A stretch of 64,000 nt of DNA from Nymphalis io (GCF_905147045.1 NC_065897.1:13097001-13161000); one strand, 5' to 3'; shown: positions 11,357-23,304, counted from the first letter of the stretch. The notes: generated by a model from the sequence alone, not told the origin. Numbers and translations are program-made.

Positions 11357-12449
11357 TGTTCGAATTTTAATCGTTTATTTTCTAACTCGTTTAAGTCACC
11401 AACTTTGAAGTTATTTTATAACATCTGTTTCATAAATTATTGGTCATAATTTGAGTAATAATTTAGTAAATAATCTATTAGTTTTAGTTCGTAGTTTAAT
11501 TTCTTTGGTATTGGCAATACCAATAACAAACAACCTGTTCTATTAAGATAGTTTAGCAAAGCTTACGTCTCTGTATGTATTTGCTTGCATTTCACAGCGG
11601 TCGGCACGATAAGAATTCATATAAGTCAAATTTTAAGCCATCAAGCACAACATGGACTGCCTAATACTGGTTAAGTCGTCATTGAGGATCTCCAAAGCTT
11701 AACAATCTTAATAATATTTAATTTAATATGAATACTATAAACTTTTTGTATTTCAATTAACTGGAAGTTTCTTCAGTCTATATCATAAGCATTTAATAAT
11801 CAACGTTCTCTGTATGATATAATCTAATGTAATATGCTACTAGTTAACCTATTAAAAGGAAAGGTCATGCGGTCATTCTATGTAAAAAATAATAGTTGGA
11901 TGTGATATGATATTATTATATATTATTTAGTATGGAGCGGGGTGATTGAAACTATTTTATTATAAAAGTAATGTAATTTACTCTTTACTACTTACTTTGA
12001 TATTACTATATTGTGTTAATGAAAAGCCGCAATCTTATTTATTGAATTGTATAAAAAATTACCCATATATTACCTAACGCCTATCTCGTTTATTTTCTTA
12101 ACTGATAATATATAAATGTAACGATTCAATTGATAAACAATTCGATTCATGAGTGAATTTTGATTATAAGATTACGTCACAGTTTTGTTTCAAGCAAACC
12201 GGAACTGTCCCAATTTTCCCCGTGATGATGCTAACACGAGTGACACTCGAAGCAAAGACGGTGAAAGTTTATAATGACTTTAAAATAATAGAGTCTACAA
12301 AATGATGATGAAGGAGGTAAAGCAATATCATCATTAAAAAGTTATTATAAATTGTCTATTATTCTATTAATAAAAAATAAAAAACATACTAATACATGAA
12401 ATATTGTAACTTAAAAATAATTGCAAAATTTTATGTGTCTAATTATATA

Positions 12450-12743
12450 GTAAAAGCCTGTGAATATCCCACTGCTGGGCTAAGGTCTCCACTTCTTTTT
12501 TGAGTAGAAGGCTTGGAGCTTATTCCACCATGCTGCTACAATGCGGGTTGGTGGAATACACATGTATAGAATTTCAGTGAAATTAGACACATGAAGGTTT
12601 CCTCACGGTGTTTTCCTTCACCGTCAAACATGAAATGAATTATAAACACAAATTAAGCACATGAAAATTCAGTGGTGCTTGCCCGGATGAACCCACGATC
12701 ATCGGTTAAGATTCATGCGTTATAACCACTAGGCTATCTCGTC
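12450..12743 (-). repeat. SINE-A, near full-length diverged copy
   Basis: Runs from the 3' tail block (CCACTGCTGGGCTAAGG on the plus strand) to the A-box end (CTATCTCG). It has a B-box deletion and several substitutions. Orientation is minus. Confidence 0.8.
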
Positions 12744-14477
12744 TTTCTTAATTACCTATATACTGAAAGGTATTTCTGTTTAGTAAATTGATTCTTATGT
12801 AGAAGGTAATAAGAACTAGTGCTCTATATAAGCCTATTATACATAATAAGACGTAAAATTATTGTGAAAGTTATTTTATGTCGCATTGTTACGTGTTTCG
12901 TTCGAGATAAAGTCCGAATTTTACACTACTTACGACAATACGATTTTCACATTTTTTTTATTACTATTTTTTGTCTAAATTCACACATTATACGAGTAAT
13001 GTGTCAAAACTCGTTTTATGTATACACATATTAAGTAAAAAGTATTTGTGAACAACGCAATTCTGGAATGGAAAATCATATTTTATTTGTTTATTTTCAA
13101 AATACATGCATTGTGTAACTCGAAAAAGCGTAATAACATATCATTAAAAAAATATCACAAATTTTGTGCCAAAAAAAAAACAATAACCTATGTTGCCGGT
13201 GCAAAAATTTAATTCTAATACGTATTCTTTGTTTATTTTGTAAACGTAATTAGGTATTTACTGTAAATGAAAAACTAAATAACAAACTTCTTTAATAAAT
13301 ACATTACGCAAATGACTTTGAACTATATAACTGATATAATCGTATCGATCGTCAATTAAATAAAATAAGACATTAATTATATCGGTAATGTTGAAATAAT
13401 AATTAACTATATTCAAGTATTACTTAAAACTGAATCAATCATAAATGTAATAAAGTTATATATTTAAAGTGTTATAGGCAATTAATGGAAATTATATAAA
13501 ATTTATTGCTTTCAAATGACCACACTGAGTATTTAATTTGTAAATATGTCATAATATATCGATCTATGATTACGATTCATGAAATGGGGCCAAAAACTGA
13601 ACTAGAATATTTTTTTTTACACTTAATAGGCCAGCGTTTGACCGTTAATTGGACACCAAAGTTGTACCTGTATATAATATTTGCTTTATTCATGACAAGA
13701 GCCGTCAATTTAGGCATTAGGCGACTACCTAGGCATTCGAATTGGGGATGCCATTTTAATTTAAAAGATTTTTTTTAATGATATTTTGTGTCTTCGACAC
13801 GACAAGTTACTATTTGTCACTAGATGTCGTTGATTCATTTTTTGAAATTCCTGAATCACACTGTCTAAGTTTTTTTGTAATAGTACGTATACGTAATGTC
13901 AATGTTACAAGATTGATCAAATTTATTAGTGTCGTGAACAGTGAAATATAGATAATATTTTGTTCATCATTTGGTCCTTTCTATTACTTCGGGATTAAGC
14001 AACCATGTTTTGGTATATCTAAATTTTTTTATAAGCGGTGCTTTTTTATTATTCACCCACACTGATTTTTCAGGATATTGATTCAGATTTTTTTTGTTTA
14101 ATCTTATCAAGTCTGTTATTACCTGTAATAAGTAAATTCCAAATATTATTTAGTTTAACTTTAAACATCACTTTAAATTTCACTAAAATAAATATCAAAA
14201 TATTTATTCAATTACAATCAATAACCTATTTGTTCTATGACAATTGTTCTTTGAAAATTTAAAACAAAATTTATGTTAAACAATAAACCGCTATATTAAG
14301 GAAAAATTAGCGTTAACATTGTAATGTGTTGTATAAAGAACCATGCAATTGTTACCCAACTTAGCGAAAGTTTCTCGTGTTTGCAATATAAATAGTTCTA
14401 TGAATAGCCAATGTAATAGAAAAAATAAATTAATATTACAGAACCAAAAATCTAAATCATCAATTTTACTCATCACA
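12744..14477. other. AT-rich intergenic sequence
   Basis: No gene or recognised repeat is supported. Open frames here, such as 13566-13778 on the plus strand, are of background length and composition. Confidence 0.6.
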
Positions 14478-14572
14478 TTTTTTTCTTATATAGGCCGACG
14501 CGTATGTGGGCCACCCGATGGTAAGTCGTCATCAACACCCATAGACATTGGCATTGTAAGAAATATAGTCAT
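14478..14572 (-). repeat. Retroposon B fragment
   Basis: A T-rich run followed by GGCCACCCGATGGTAAG and GACATTGGCATTGTAAGAAA, the 3' third of retroposon B in antisense view. The rest is missing. Confidence 0.6.
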
Positions 14573-14711
14573 ATATCAATCAAATTATTTCAATCGCCTT
14601 AATAGTGAGTTTTTAATTGAAATTTGTTTTACGTAGTATTAAATATAACGCCTGAATTAACAGTTAGAAAAAACAGCTATGGAGCCTATATCTCAGCCGA
14701 GTCATCACAAG

Positions 14712-14755
14712 CTTTTATAATATCAGGGCTGGCCTTAGCCCTGATATTATAAAAG
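14712..14755. repeat. Perfect 19-bp inverted repeat, 6-base loop
   Basis: Arms 14712-14730 and 14737-14755 are exact reverse complements around the loop GGCCTT. The arm begins CTTTTATAATATCAGGGCT. It abuts the old SINE-A copy at 14760. It could be a minimal MITE, a fold-back scar or an expressed hairpin. Confidence 0.85.
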
Positions 14756-14759
14756 TTAT

Positions 14760-14974
14760 CCTTTCGTTGAACGTTTTTGAGCTTATTCCGCCAAGCTAGT
14801 TCAATTCAGGTATATACATATGCGAAATATTTTCAACCAACACATGTCGGTTTCCTCACGATATTCGCCTTCACCACCAAAACGAAAAAAAATAAAGTGT
14901 GCTTGCCCAAATTCGAATTCGCAATCTTTGAGTAAGATTCACATGTTCGTGTGACCATTGGACCATCTCGGTCC
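14760..14974 (-). repeat. SINE-A, ancient copy
   Basis: Strongly diverged but the order is kept: GAGCTTATTCC, GGTTTCCTCACGAT, a degraded B box and a final GGACCATCTCGG head. Confidence 0.6.
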
Positions 14975-15543
14975 AAGCGCTGCCATATGAAAAACTAACA
15001 AACTCTCACTTGGTTATGTAATAAACGTTTCCTTAACACTGCAGTTAATCATATTAAAAACAGCAGTGTTAACTAACGATGCGTGTATTCTTGAAATGTT
15101 ACACTTATAATGGTCAATGTCGCATATCATATTCTGATATTTCTACGGTGAATTTCGGTTTTTTCTTACAGAATATAACTACTGTCACTCTCTTCTATCT
15201 CTTTGTACTAGATTTCAATAAAGATCGTTGACCACTCAATTCCAAGAGTTAAAATTCTACGAATCATGAGAAAGGTATTCGTCCTTAGCTCCGATTCAAT
15301 AATGTCGCCTGACGACATTTCGCCGATTCAGTCTCACACGATAGTAACCTTAAGCTCCTTCTCCATTACACGAGACCACGTGAAGAATTATTGAAAATTT
15401 TATTATGTGTATTAGGATATAAGTAATATAAATATGTTACTTGTAAGGAATATGTATTATACAAGGCAAGCAGCCCTTAAATATTCCGAATACTACAAAT
15501 CTCTATATATATGTTTACTTAAACGAAAAAAATATAGTATTTT

Positions 15544-15797
15544 ACAGTAACAGTAACAGCCTGTGAATGTCGCACTGCTAGGCTAAGGCCACCTCTCCCT
15601 TTTTGAGGCGAAGGTTTGGAGCTTATTCCACCACGCTGCTCCAATGCGGGTTGGTGGAATACACATGTGGCAGAGTTTCAGTGAAATTAGACACATGCAG
15701 GTTTCCTTACGATGTTTTTCTTCACCGTCAAGCACGAGGTTTTAAGCCAAGATCATCGGTTAAGATTCACGCGTTCTTACCACTGGGCCATCTCGGC
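15544..15797 (-). repeat. SINE-A with internal deletion
   Basis: Has a clean 3' tail (ACAGTAACAGTAACAGCC on the plus strand) and a clean head (GGGCCATCTCGGC), but about 50 bases around the B box and adjacent body are missing. The open frame across it is not a gene. Confidence 0.85.
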
Positions 15798-16245
15798 TTT
15801 AGTATATTAGTTAATACTCAATAACTCAACTAATTAGCTGGAACTGGTTCAAACATCAGTCGCAACATTTGATGGTTCAAATTTCATTTAAATAAACATT
15901 CAAACAAATAAGTGAAGTTAAATAAAAATTTGTAACACAAAAGTTACAATCGCACAAAAAACTAATATGAATGAAACAACTTCAATATAACATAATTATT
16001 CGTTTATATATCTAAAAATCATTTCTTCATTTTCCTCCTATCTGATAAACTCTTGTATATTACCGGGGTTCCAAATTAATGTAAAATATCCTTTTAAGCT
16101 ATATTAATGGAAACGTGTTTACTGTAATTACACTGGCTCACTGACATTTTATTTCCATTCATAGCAAGTCATATTGAAAGCGATTTTAAAGCTTATATTT
16201 ATAATTGGTTAATTATTATTAAGGTCCCTTATTATTGTTAAAAAC

Positions 16246-16402
16246 ATGCTTGTCCCTTGTGCCTGTAGTTACAAGTACAATGACTAGTCACCCTTCAAAC
16301 CGGATTGCAACAATACTAAACATTGTTGTTTAGCGGAATGAATATCTGATGGGTGACTTACACCTAACCCACACTTCACTTTTGCGAAGCCATACCATCA
16401 AG
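16246..16402 (-). repeat. Retroposon B fragment, diverged
   Basis: Contains GTCCCTTGTGCCTGTAGTTA, CACCCTTCAAACCGG and a degraded AATATCTGATGGGTG block, in antisense order as in other B copies. The poly(A) end is missing. Confidence 0.6.
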
Positions 16403-16620
16403 TGAACTAAAATCAATTAGAAATATCTGTTATGTTATGAGAATATCAAATATAAGTTCGTCTCGCCTCGCTTTCCACGACATATGGATATGTTACCATC
16501 GTATCAACAATAAATATTTGTTAATTGTAATTTATTGAAATTTGCTATTTCTTCTTAAGTTATAAAATAAATTAGAAAAACTATTTATGTCAAGTTAAAT
16601 CTACTCCTTTATGTGTATCT

Positions 16621-16680
16621 CACTCAAAGGGAAAGGAGGCGTTAGCCCAGCAGTGAGATATTTACATGTTACTTTACTTT
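16621..16680 (+). repeat. SINE-A 3' tail fragment
   Basis: Only the tail remains: GGCGTTAGCCCAGCAGTGAG followed by TTACTTTACTTTTA-like repeats. This is consistent with severe 5' truncation at insertion. Confidence 0.6.
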
Positions 16681-17037
16681 TACTTTTTTACTACATGTGT
16701 GTCAAAAGTAAAATTAAAATAATTATAAATACCAATACTCGTTTTTATTACACGAATGAGCTATAAATACTATCAACGTACGTAACAGTTATTTGGAATG
16801 TCATAATATAAATAATGTTACAATTAATATATAAAGCGTGTCAAGACCAAACAAGTGTTCGATAAAATTATAAGAACTTAGTGATATGTCACATCTGTAT
16901 CGAAGCTTACAGCCTCGTCAATCTACATATGCTAGCGTTTCCGGGTTCATACTCCGACATTGGCGACATGGTTATTGTACTATAAATTCGTAACTTGACC
17001 TAGAATATTAGTATGAATAATATATAAACATACAAAA

Positions 17038-17348
17038 AGCCCCGAGATGGCCCAGTGGTAAGAACATGTGAATCTTAACTGATGATCGTGGGTTCAAACC
17101 CGGGCAAGCACCACTGAATTTTCATGTGCTTAATTTGTGATTATAATTCATCTCGTGCTTTACGGTGAAGGAAAACATCGTGAGGAAACCTGCATGTGTC
17201 TAATTTCACTAAAATTCTGCCACATGTGTATTCCACCAACCCGCATTGGAGCAGCGTGGTGGAATAAGCTCCAAACCTTCTCCTCAAAAAGAGGAGAGGA
17301 GGCCTTTAGCCCAGCAGTGGGACATTCACAGGCTGTTACGGTTACGGT
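17038..17348 (+). repeat. SINE-A, full-length recent copy
   Basis: Nearly identical to the 4.8 kb copy across the A box, B box, body and tail. An 8-bp flanking duplication, ATACAAAA, is present at 17030-17037 and 17349-17356. Its internal open frames match those of the 4.8 kb copy and are not genes. Confidence 0.9.
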
Positions 17349-17356
17349 ATACAAAA

Positions 17357-19345
17357 TTATATATTTATGTAAAATCGAAATAAAATTTTCTTTGAATTCA
17401 GTAGATTATACTAAGAATAATCGAGAAGATACTCGGTAGACACTGTTTTATATGCTTTGTAACATTATGTATTGTACATGAAAATAGATGAGTGGTAATT
17501 TTATTACGTTAGTAACTGTTTATAGAATAAGAACCTTGTTTAATAATGATGTTTTGTTAAAAGAACATTTAATTTTAGTCACGTGTGCGTATACAGTTTA
17601 TGTGTGTGTTTATGATATTCATGAATATTATGATATAGCTGCAAAGACTTTAGTCGTTTGTGAAAATGTTAGGAATGTTACGATGTACGACGCATGACTT
17701 AAAACTCGTTACATCTAAAAGAAGCCACAGCGCTCTATAATTACGCTTTCGAAACTTCCTCTCGGACGCAACTATTTGGATAAATAAACATACTACTTTG
17801 AATAAATATTTTCGATATAGAATTTAGTTAGACTGGACTGAAATGGATAAACCATTTTACATCTGGTTTTTTTTGATTATGTAACGACGCATATACACTA
17901 AGCCATACAATTAGTTGTCTCGAAGTGTTTTATAATAGAGATTTTAATATTTTTTTTATTAAACAAAATTATTTATTTAGATATGAGTATGTAGTACTAA
18001 TATAAAAAATATAATTACTTGACTAAATAATATTTTTGTTTTCATTAGACTTACTCGTATATTATAAAACATATTTTTATAAAAAACGTTTGTTTCGTTA
18101 AATATAATTCCACGCTCTATGTATTTATATAATTTGAATGTTGCAAAATAATTTTATAGCAAGCTAACAAAATTCTCTACTCTAAATACTGTTGTTTAGC
18201 CTCAGGCGACGTTACATTCACAAATCGTGACCGCTTTAAAACAATTATATCTAAACATATTATGTAATGCTCGAATAAAGTATGTTCATTGAAAGCTATT
18301 CAGAGTAATGTTATAAGCGAATCAGAATAATATGTCATTTTAATAGCCATTATGATTCAATAGGAACTTGTTGACAAAAGATTATGAATGCCTCGTTTGT
18401 ATAATGGCTAGATTGAGCGGCTGCAGAAATGGAAATCCTGAATTCGAATTTGGTTTCAAATCGGACCAATAAAATTATGTAAGTTTTGAGAGATAACTTC
18501 CCAGTAGTAACCAGTTTGAATATTGGCAGCTAATCTCCTACTTTTTTATAATAAGAAACAAACAGTACAGTAGGACAGGACTTTAATGTTACAACATGAC
18601 CAATAAAGTTTCCACGAGTAAATAAACAACGCGAGCATACATTTCAAATATATTTCATTTTTATTTTCTATAGCAAATATTATTGTATTTATTAGAACAA
18701 AACAAATTGTTTACGTTTCTACGTTAATACTATCAACACGAATGGACTAATTAAATGGATATACATATGTTGAAATATACAGATTAATAATTAAATAAAC
18801 AAACATTTGCGAGGTCTTACTTTAAGCTGACGTATATTCAACCTATTTTAAAGATGTTTTGACGTCCAATATATATAATATACCTTGTTTAAGGTACTAG
18901 ATAAAGTTCAACAATTTGTGATCAATGTGATAAATGAGTCTGTCTATCCCGCAAAGTTGTCAATATTTTGCAAGTACGAATGACGAAAGTTGTCGAGATT
19001 TCGCAAGTCGGAAGATCCGAGGATCGAAAGAAAAGCCGTCTGAACGCAAATGACAAATAAATAACTATAATCAAATTACAATTTTGTATACAATTTCTTT
19101 CGCCACAAGCGTCGAAGGTTGACATTTGATAGGGTGATTGTAGACTTTTGCGAGATTAATGATCACCAAAGATTTCCTATCAGCTTTGCCTAGATTTTAT
19201 GCTAAAAATAGCTAGACGATGTTTATAAAACTTAAACACAAAGCACTAATTTTGAACAAAAAAATTAAAAAGAATACGAATGTTATTCGTTTTGATTGAA
19301 GATAATATAAGTATTAGTAAATAAACAATGAATATATGTAAAATT
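17357..19345. other. AT-rich intergenic sequence
   Basis: No gene is supported. It contains an old SINE-C at 18388-18545 and a diverged 33-bp direct repeat at about 18953-19018 (AAAGTTGTC starts each unit). A 67-codon minus-strand frame crossing that repeat (18922-19125) lacks supporting features. Confidence 0.55.
18388..18545 (+). repeat. SINE-C, old copy
   Basis: A-box-like TTTGTATAATGGCTAGA, a degraded B box (GGTTTCAAATCGGACC) and the following CCAATAAAATTATG and CCCAGTAGTAACC blocks match the order in the 35.6 kb copy. Confidence 0.5.
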
Positions 19346-19590
19346 ATAGGCACATGGCCCATAGCGGGCCCTAGTACTGGCCAAAACCTCACTTCTTCAA
19401 GAAAATTTGTGGAGCTTACCCGCTCCAATTGTAATGAATTTTATATACATGCAATATTTCCTCGCGATGCTTTCCGTTGCTGCTGAGCACAAAATGAATT
19501 ATAATTACAAATTAAGTAATTAATGGTACTTGCCAGGGTTCGAACCCGCAATCGTCGGTTACATGTTTACATCTAGCCACTTGGTCGTTT
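19346..19590 (-). repeat. SINE-A, ancient copy
   Basis: Recognisable GTGGAGCTTACC, TTTCCTCGCGATG, ACAAATTAAGTAATTAATGG and GGGTTCGAACCC (B box) segments in minus orientation with heavy divergence. Confidence 0.65.
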
Positions 19591-19937
19591 TATATATCTA
19601 ACTACTACTAGCCTTTAAAAATATAACGAAAATGTAATTAATTTTAATGAAATCGATGTGAAATGTTTAACATTTAATAAAATGAAGTTTAACTAACACT
19701 TCGTAACATTATGTAAAGAATATTAAATAAACGAGCCGTCTAATAGATTAAACCGAGACTTTGCTAAGATGCTGGCGCTATTGCCTCTTAGCGAACTATG
19801 TAGGTATCTAGGTAATTATGAGAAGTATTACTATCGATACAAAGACAATTTTATTATTTTCTATACTATATCTTGATTCACAATATAAACATACTCTTAG
19901 ATCATGAAATTAAATATGCCAATAATTTCATAACATG

Positions 19938-20240
19938 TTTTTTTTTTTTTTTTTTTTATAGAATAGGAAGGCGGACGAGCATATGGGCCACCTGATGGTA
20001 AGTGGTCACCAACGCTCTTAGACATTGGCATTGTAAGAAATGTCAACCATCGCTTACATATCCAATGCGCCACCAACCTTGGGAACTAAGATTTTATGTC
20101 CCTTGTGCCTGTAATTACACTGGCTCACTCACCCTTCAAACCGGAACACAACAATATCAAGTATTGCTGTTTTGCGGTAGAATATCTGATGAGTGGGTGG
20201 TACCTACCCAGACGAGCTTGCACAAAGCTCTACCACCAGT
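19938..20240 (-). repeat. Retroposon B, full-length copy
   Basis: Read on its sense (minus) strand it starts ACTGGTGGTAGAGCTTTGTG and ends CCTTCCTATTCTAT plus about 20 A's. No long frame runs through it and no clear A or B box is seen. Several other copies share the same 5' start, so about 280 bp plus poly(A) is the complete unit. The poly(A) end and 5'-truncated relatives indicate LINE-type retroposition. Confidence 0.85.
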
Positions 20241-20847
20241 ATAATTATTGTATTATAATGAATAGATTAAATTTAATTGTTCCGTTTTACATACCGCTAA
20301 CGAAAAGACAAAGAACTATTACTGTTGTCGAATAATAGCCGATTTTATTGTCATAAATTGAGCGAACGGATTATTCCGTGAGTAAAATTACTTGAACGTG
20401 AGTGATTATGTCTATGGTCAGTGCTTTACCAATCAGTAGGTACTTTAATTAATTTACAATTCTTTGTTTTTGATAATACCTGACAATAATAATAGGTCAT
20501 GCAGCAATTATAATGATATTCCTTCATTAACTATATATTTGTCGAATTTAAAAAAAAAAATTGATGAAATTTATTTATTCTATTTTCGCCTTGTTGGTGT
20601 CTAATGGTAAATGGTCAGTACCTAAGATACGCTCACCAAATATAGTGTATAATTGTAAAAAAATGCATATTTAAATACATTTTTTTTTATTTATATTTGT
20701 GTGGGAGGCGGATGTTAGGTATGCTATGTTTTTTTCTGTACAATGTGTGAGAAGTTAATAATAGAAATCGTAACAAATAAACTTACTTTCGCACTTATAA
20801 CATTAGTTAGGATATATATATGTATGTATTAAAATATTTAATATTAG

Positions 20848-21093
20848 TTAATAGGCGAAGTACGAATGATAGATATTGCTTACGACGGAAATAATAATTA
20901 AACAGAGAATAGATAATACATAACACTGCAGTGCTCGCAAACGTTCATAAAATATTTGATTAATGTACGCTGTAGATCTTCTAGCGTCTACAGTGTCTTT
21001 GGGAGTCAATCGAGAAGCTCTTTTGCATCTGTGGAAACGGTGTAAGTGTATTGTGCTATTATGTATCCCCTCCATCCGTCTAAATTCGTACAT
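20848..21093 (-). CDS. Candidate small tail-anchored membrane protein, 81 aa
   Basis: An ATG-initiated frame of 81 codons with mixed, non-AT-saturated codons. The N-terminal half is basic and His/Arg-rich (MYEFRRMEGIHNSTIHLHRF); the C-terminal 28 residues are a single hydrophobic segment (YVLSILCLIIISVV) ending NIYHSYFAY. The layout, basic head plus C-terminal membrane anchor, resembles the small proteins at 54.4 and 55.5 kb, and the terminal YHSY is reminiscent of YHHY in the 75-residue protein; sequence similarity elsewhere is too weak to claim homology. There is no close AATAAA; the nearest is roughly 150 bases downstream. Upstream lies a SINE-C fragment, not a promoter I can recognise. 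It may be a chance frame. Confidence 0.3.
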   Translation of the reverse strand: MYEFRRMEGIHNSTIHLHRFHRCKRASRLTPKDTVDARRSTAYINQIFYERLRALQCYVLSILCLIIISVVSNIYHSYFAY

Positions 21094-21109
21094 CGTATCG
21101 GATTATCTT

Positions 21110-21235
21110 CACATTGGATGACAGTGAAGGAAACGAGAGTGCATCTGTGTTGCACACACTTGTGCTCTATAATATGAGATTGACCGCCATGACAGAAATC
21201 GGTCCGGAAGACATCATAATTATTCTAGATTGTCT
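21110..21235 (+). repeat. SINE-C 3' fragment
   Basis: Blocks GAGAGTGCATCTGTGTTGCA, TTGTGCTCTATAATATGAGA and GAAATCGGTCCGGAAGACAT match the 3' half of the 35.5 kb SINE-C copy. The head is absent. Confidence 0.6.
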
Positions 21236-21289
21236 TCGTATTCAAATCACAACCAGCCGATGATTTAGCAACGTGAATACAAAGTCGAG

Positions 21290-21299
21290 TATATAAAAG
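21290..21299 (+). promoter_or_regulatory. Candidate TATA box
   Basis: TATATAAAAG is a strong TATA match. No good initiator lies 25-35 bases downstream. The first ATG (21373, context ACAACATGGCGGC) opens only a short frame of about 11 codons. Weak candidate. Confidence 0.2.
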
Positions 21300-22309
21300 C
21301 CGATAATATCTGAAAGTTTATATCGATTCTTTAGGCAAGATCACAGATAATATGATATGATCTTATTACAACATGGCGGCTCTGTTCGGTATTGAAACTC
21401 GACTGTGATTGAGAATAGGATATAGCGTTCGTGCGCCCAAATTCGTTCAGGTGGACTATACGTTGCTTGAAATGATACGAAGAATAGAAGTATCATAAAA
21501 TTTATGATAAAAAATACCTTTTAAATAAAATATCATTAATTAGAATGACATTGGCATATATTATTAAAATATATATATACCATCACAATTTATAATACGG
21601 CTTGCTCTTTAACTAAAACAGTCATGGTCTTTATTAGTATATCGCTTGCAAGACAAACCACAACGGTAGTTGTGACCACGACACAAATCACTTTAAATTA
21701 GCGTAATAATAACGATATATCAAGATAATTGTTTTGCTTTGCGAACGAGGAACAAGATTGAATATATTAGTAAGTGTGATGTGTAGTGGTGTGTATATAC
21801 TCATGCAAACACACACATCAATATATTGTATGATTACCGCAAATTAGCGAAAGTTGGACAAACTATTTATAAAAGAACACACTTTACAACAACTTTCGAT
21901 CTCTATTTCGAATCTCATTCAAAAAACATTCCTTCAACTCTACATAGAAGAGTTTAATATGCTTATAAAGATTTATTACGCATAAATAGACTCAACGGAA
22001 TCACTTTCGCTATGTCCGGACATTACGCATGCGCGGGGCGCATTTAGAAAGCTATACTTAGTTTTCACTGACTCCGAACGGACTTATCAAGTTAGACACG
22101 TGACTGTTTACTCGTAATGTTTAGTAGAAAATAGATAGAAAAATTATTAAAATGTAATGTTTTATTTAACATCGCTTTGTTTACCGATAAAGTTTAGATG
22201 ATATATGTTATAGAGGAATTTAAGAACTCCCCTTCTTCATTCTTCCTCAATTATAAATAATTAATTTGAAATTAGAATAAACTCATGACTGATCACATTA
22301 TGCATTAGA

Positions 22310-23166
22310 GGATATGTTCAAGACGCTGCACTGGGAAGGGCGGGGCATAAACATAAACGGCGAGTACCTTTCGCACTTGAGATTTGCAGACGATATCGTC
22401 ATCGTGGCAGAAACTGTGCAGGACATGCAGTATATGCTGAGCAGCCTGGCTGATTCTTCTGCTTGAGTTGGTCTCCGGATAAACTTGGAAAAAACCAAGA
22501 TAATGTTCAACGAATACGTCAGTCCGGAACCAATAGCTCTTAACGGAGTTCCTCTCGAAGTTGTTCAGGAATATGTGTACCTTGGGCAAACTTTGCAGTT
22601 GGGTCGAAACAACTTCGAGGGGGAAACACGAAGAAGAGTACAGCTTGGCTGGGCAGCGTATAGAAAACTCGGTCAAGTCAAGTCACGGTCAGGTCACGAA
22701 TACCGCAATGCTTGAAGACAAAAGTCTTCAACGAGTGCGTCTTACCGGTTATGACCTACGGAGCCGAGACGTGGACACTGACAGTGCGTTTGGTCCACCA
22801 TTTTAAGGTCGCTTAGCGAGCTATGGAGAGGGCTATGCTCAGAGTTTCTCTGAAGGATCGAATCCCAAATGTGATGATCCGACAAAGAACCAAGGTTATC
22901 GACATAGCCCAAAGGGTTAGTAAGCTGAAGTGGCAGTGGGCTGGACACATATGTCGCAGAACCGACGACCGTTGGAGTAGACGCGTTCTGGAGTGGAGAC
23001 CATGCCTTGGCAAACGTAGCGTAGGACGCCCTCCAGCTAGGTGGAGTGACGATATACGCAAGGTGGCTGGCAGCGGTTGGAGATTAAGAGCTGAAAATCG
23101 AGCTCAGTGGCGTGCCATTGGAGAGACCTATGTCCAGCAGTGGACGCGAAAAGGGTGATGATGATG
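22310..23166 (+). pseudogene. Broken non-LTR retrotransposon (reverse transcriptase, C-terminal part)
   Basis: Remnant of a LINE polyprotein, probably RTE-like. The conserved reverse-transcriptase core is clear: LRFADDIVIVAE carries the FADD form of the catalytic Asp-Asp box, followed by LRINLEKTKIMFN and EYVYLGQTL, as in the palm and thumb of these enzymes. A TGA interrupts the frame near 22466 and a frameshift falls between 22680 and 22709. The reading then resumes with KVFNECVLPVMTYGAETW, meets a TAG near 22813, and continues through RVSKLKWQWAGHICRR and VGRPPARWSDDI to a final stop at about 23158. The 5' part, including any endonuclease, is absent. The 3' end is a short GATGAT tract. It is not functional. 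A 3' block CCAGCAGTGG is shared with the SINE-A tail. Confidence 0.88.
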
Positions 23167-23266
23167 ATCCCATTCACTCTATCACATTGTTGAGTTCAGG
23201 TTTAAAGGCTGTCAGCTTTCATCCCGCAATTTATTTATTGTAAGTATATTTATATATATAAATACT

Positions 23267-23267
23267 A

Positions 23268-23303
<36 letters not shown>
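23267..23303. repeat. (AT)n microsatellite
   Basis: An uninterrupted TA/AT tract directly abuts the retroposon B copy at 23304, at the position other copies have poly(A). Confidence 0.85.

Positions 23304-23304
<1 letters not shown>

Larger units (their letters stand above)
8818..12449. other. Upstream region of the cuticular gene: AT-rich with old repeats
   Basis: No coding exon is certain. Visible items are a SINE-C 3' fragment at about 10690-10800, a degraded SINE-A at 10080-10320, a minus-strand TATA box at 11347-11356 and a 19-bp palindrome at 11505-11523 (TTGGTATTGGCAATACCAA). The promoter and first exon of the cuticular gene may lie in here. Confidence 0.5.
20241..22309. other. Intergenic sequence with a possible small gene
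   Basis: Mostly AT-rich. It contains a candidate small ORF at 20848-21093 (minus), a SINE-C fragment at 21110-21235, a TATA-like element at 21290-21299 and a CpG-richer patch at about 21995-22100 with the 12-bp palindrome ATGTCCGGACAT at 22012-22023. Confidence 0.5.

Noticed and set aside
20002..20335. Open frames with a recurring PCACNY motif at 20.0, 23.4, 24.6, 29.8 and 51.8 kb
   Set aside because: They translate retroposon B. Copies have stops, frameshifts and truncations at different places, so no shared protein is conserved.
22305..22676. 123-codon minus-strand frame at 22.3-22.7 kb
   Set aside because: It is the antisense of the reverse-transcriptase remnant, whose plus-strand motifs (FADD box) are clear.
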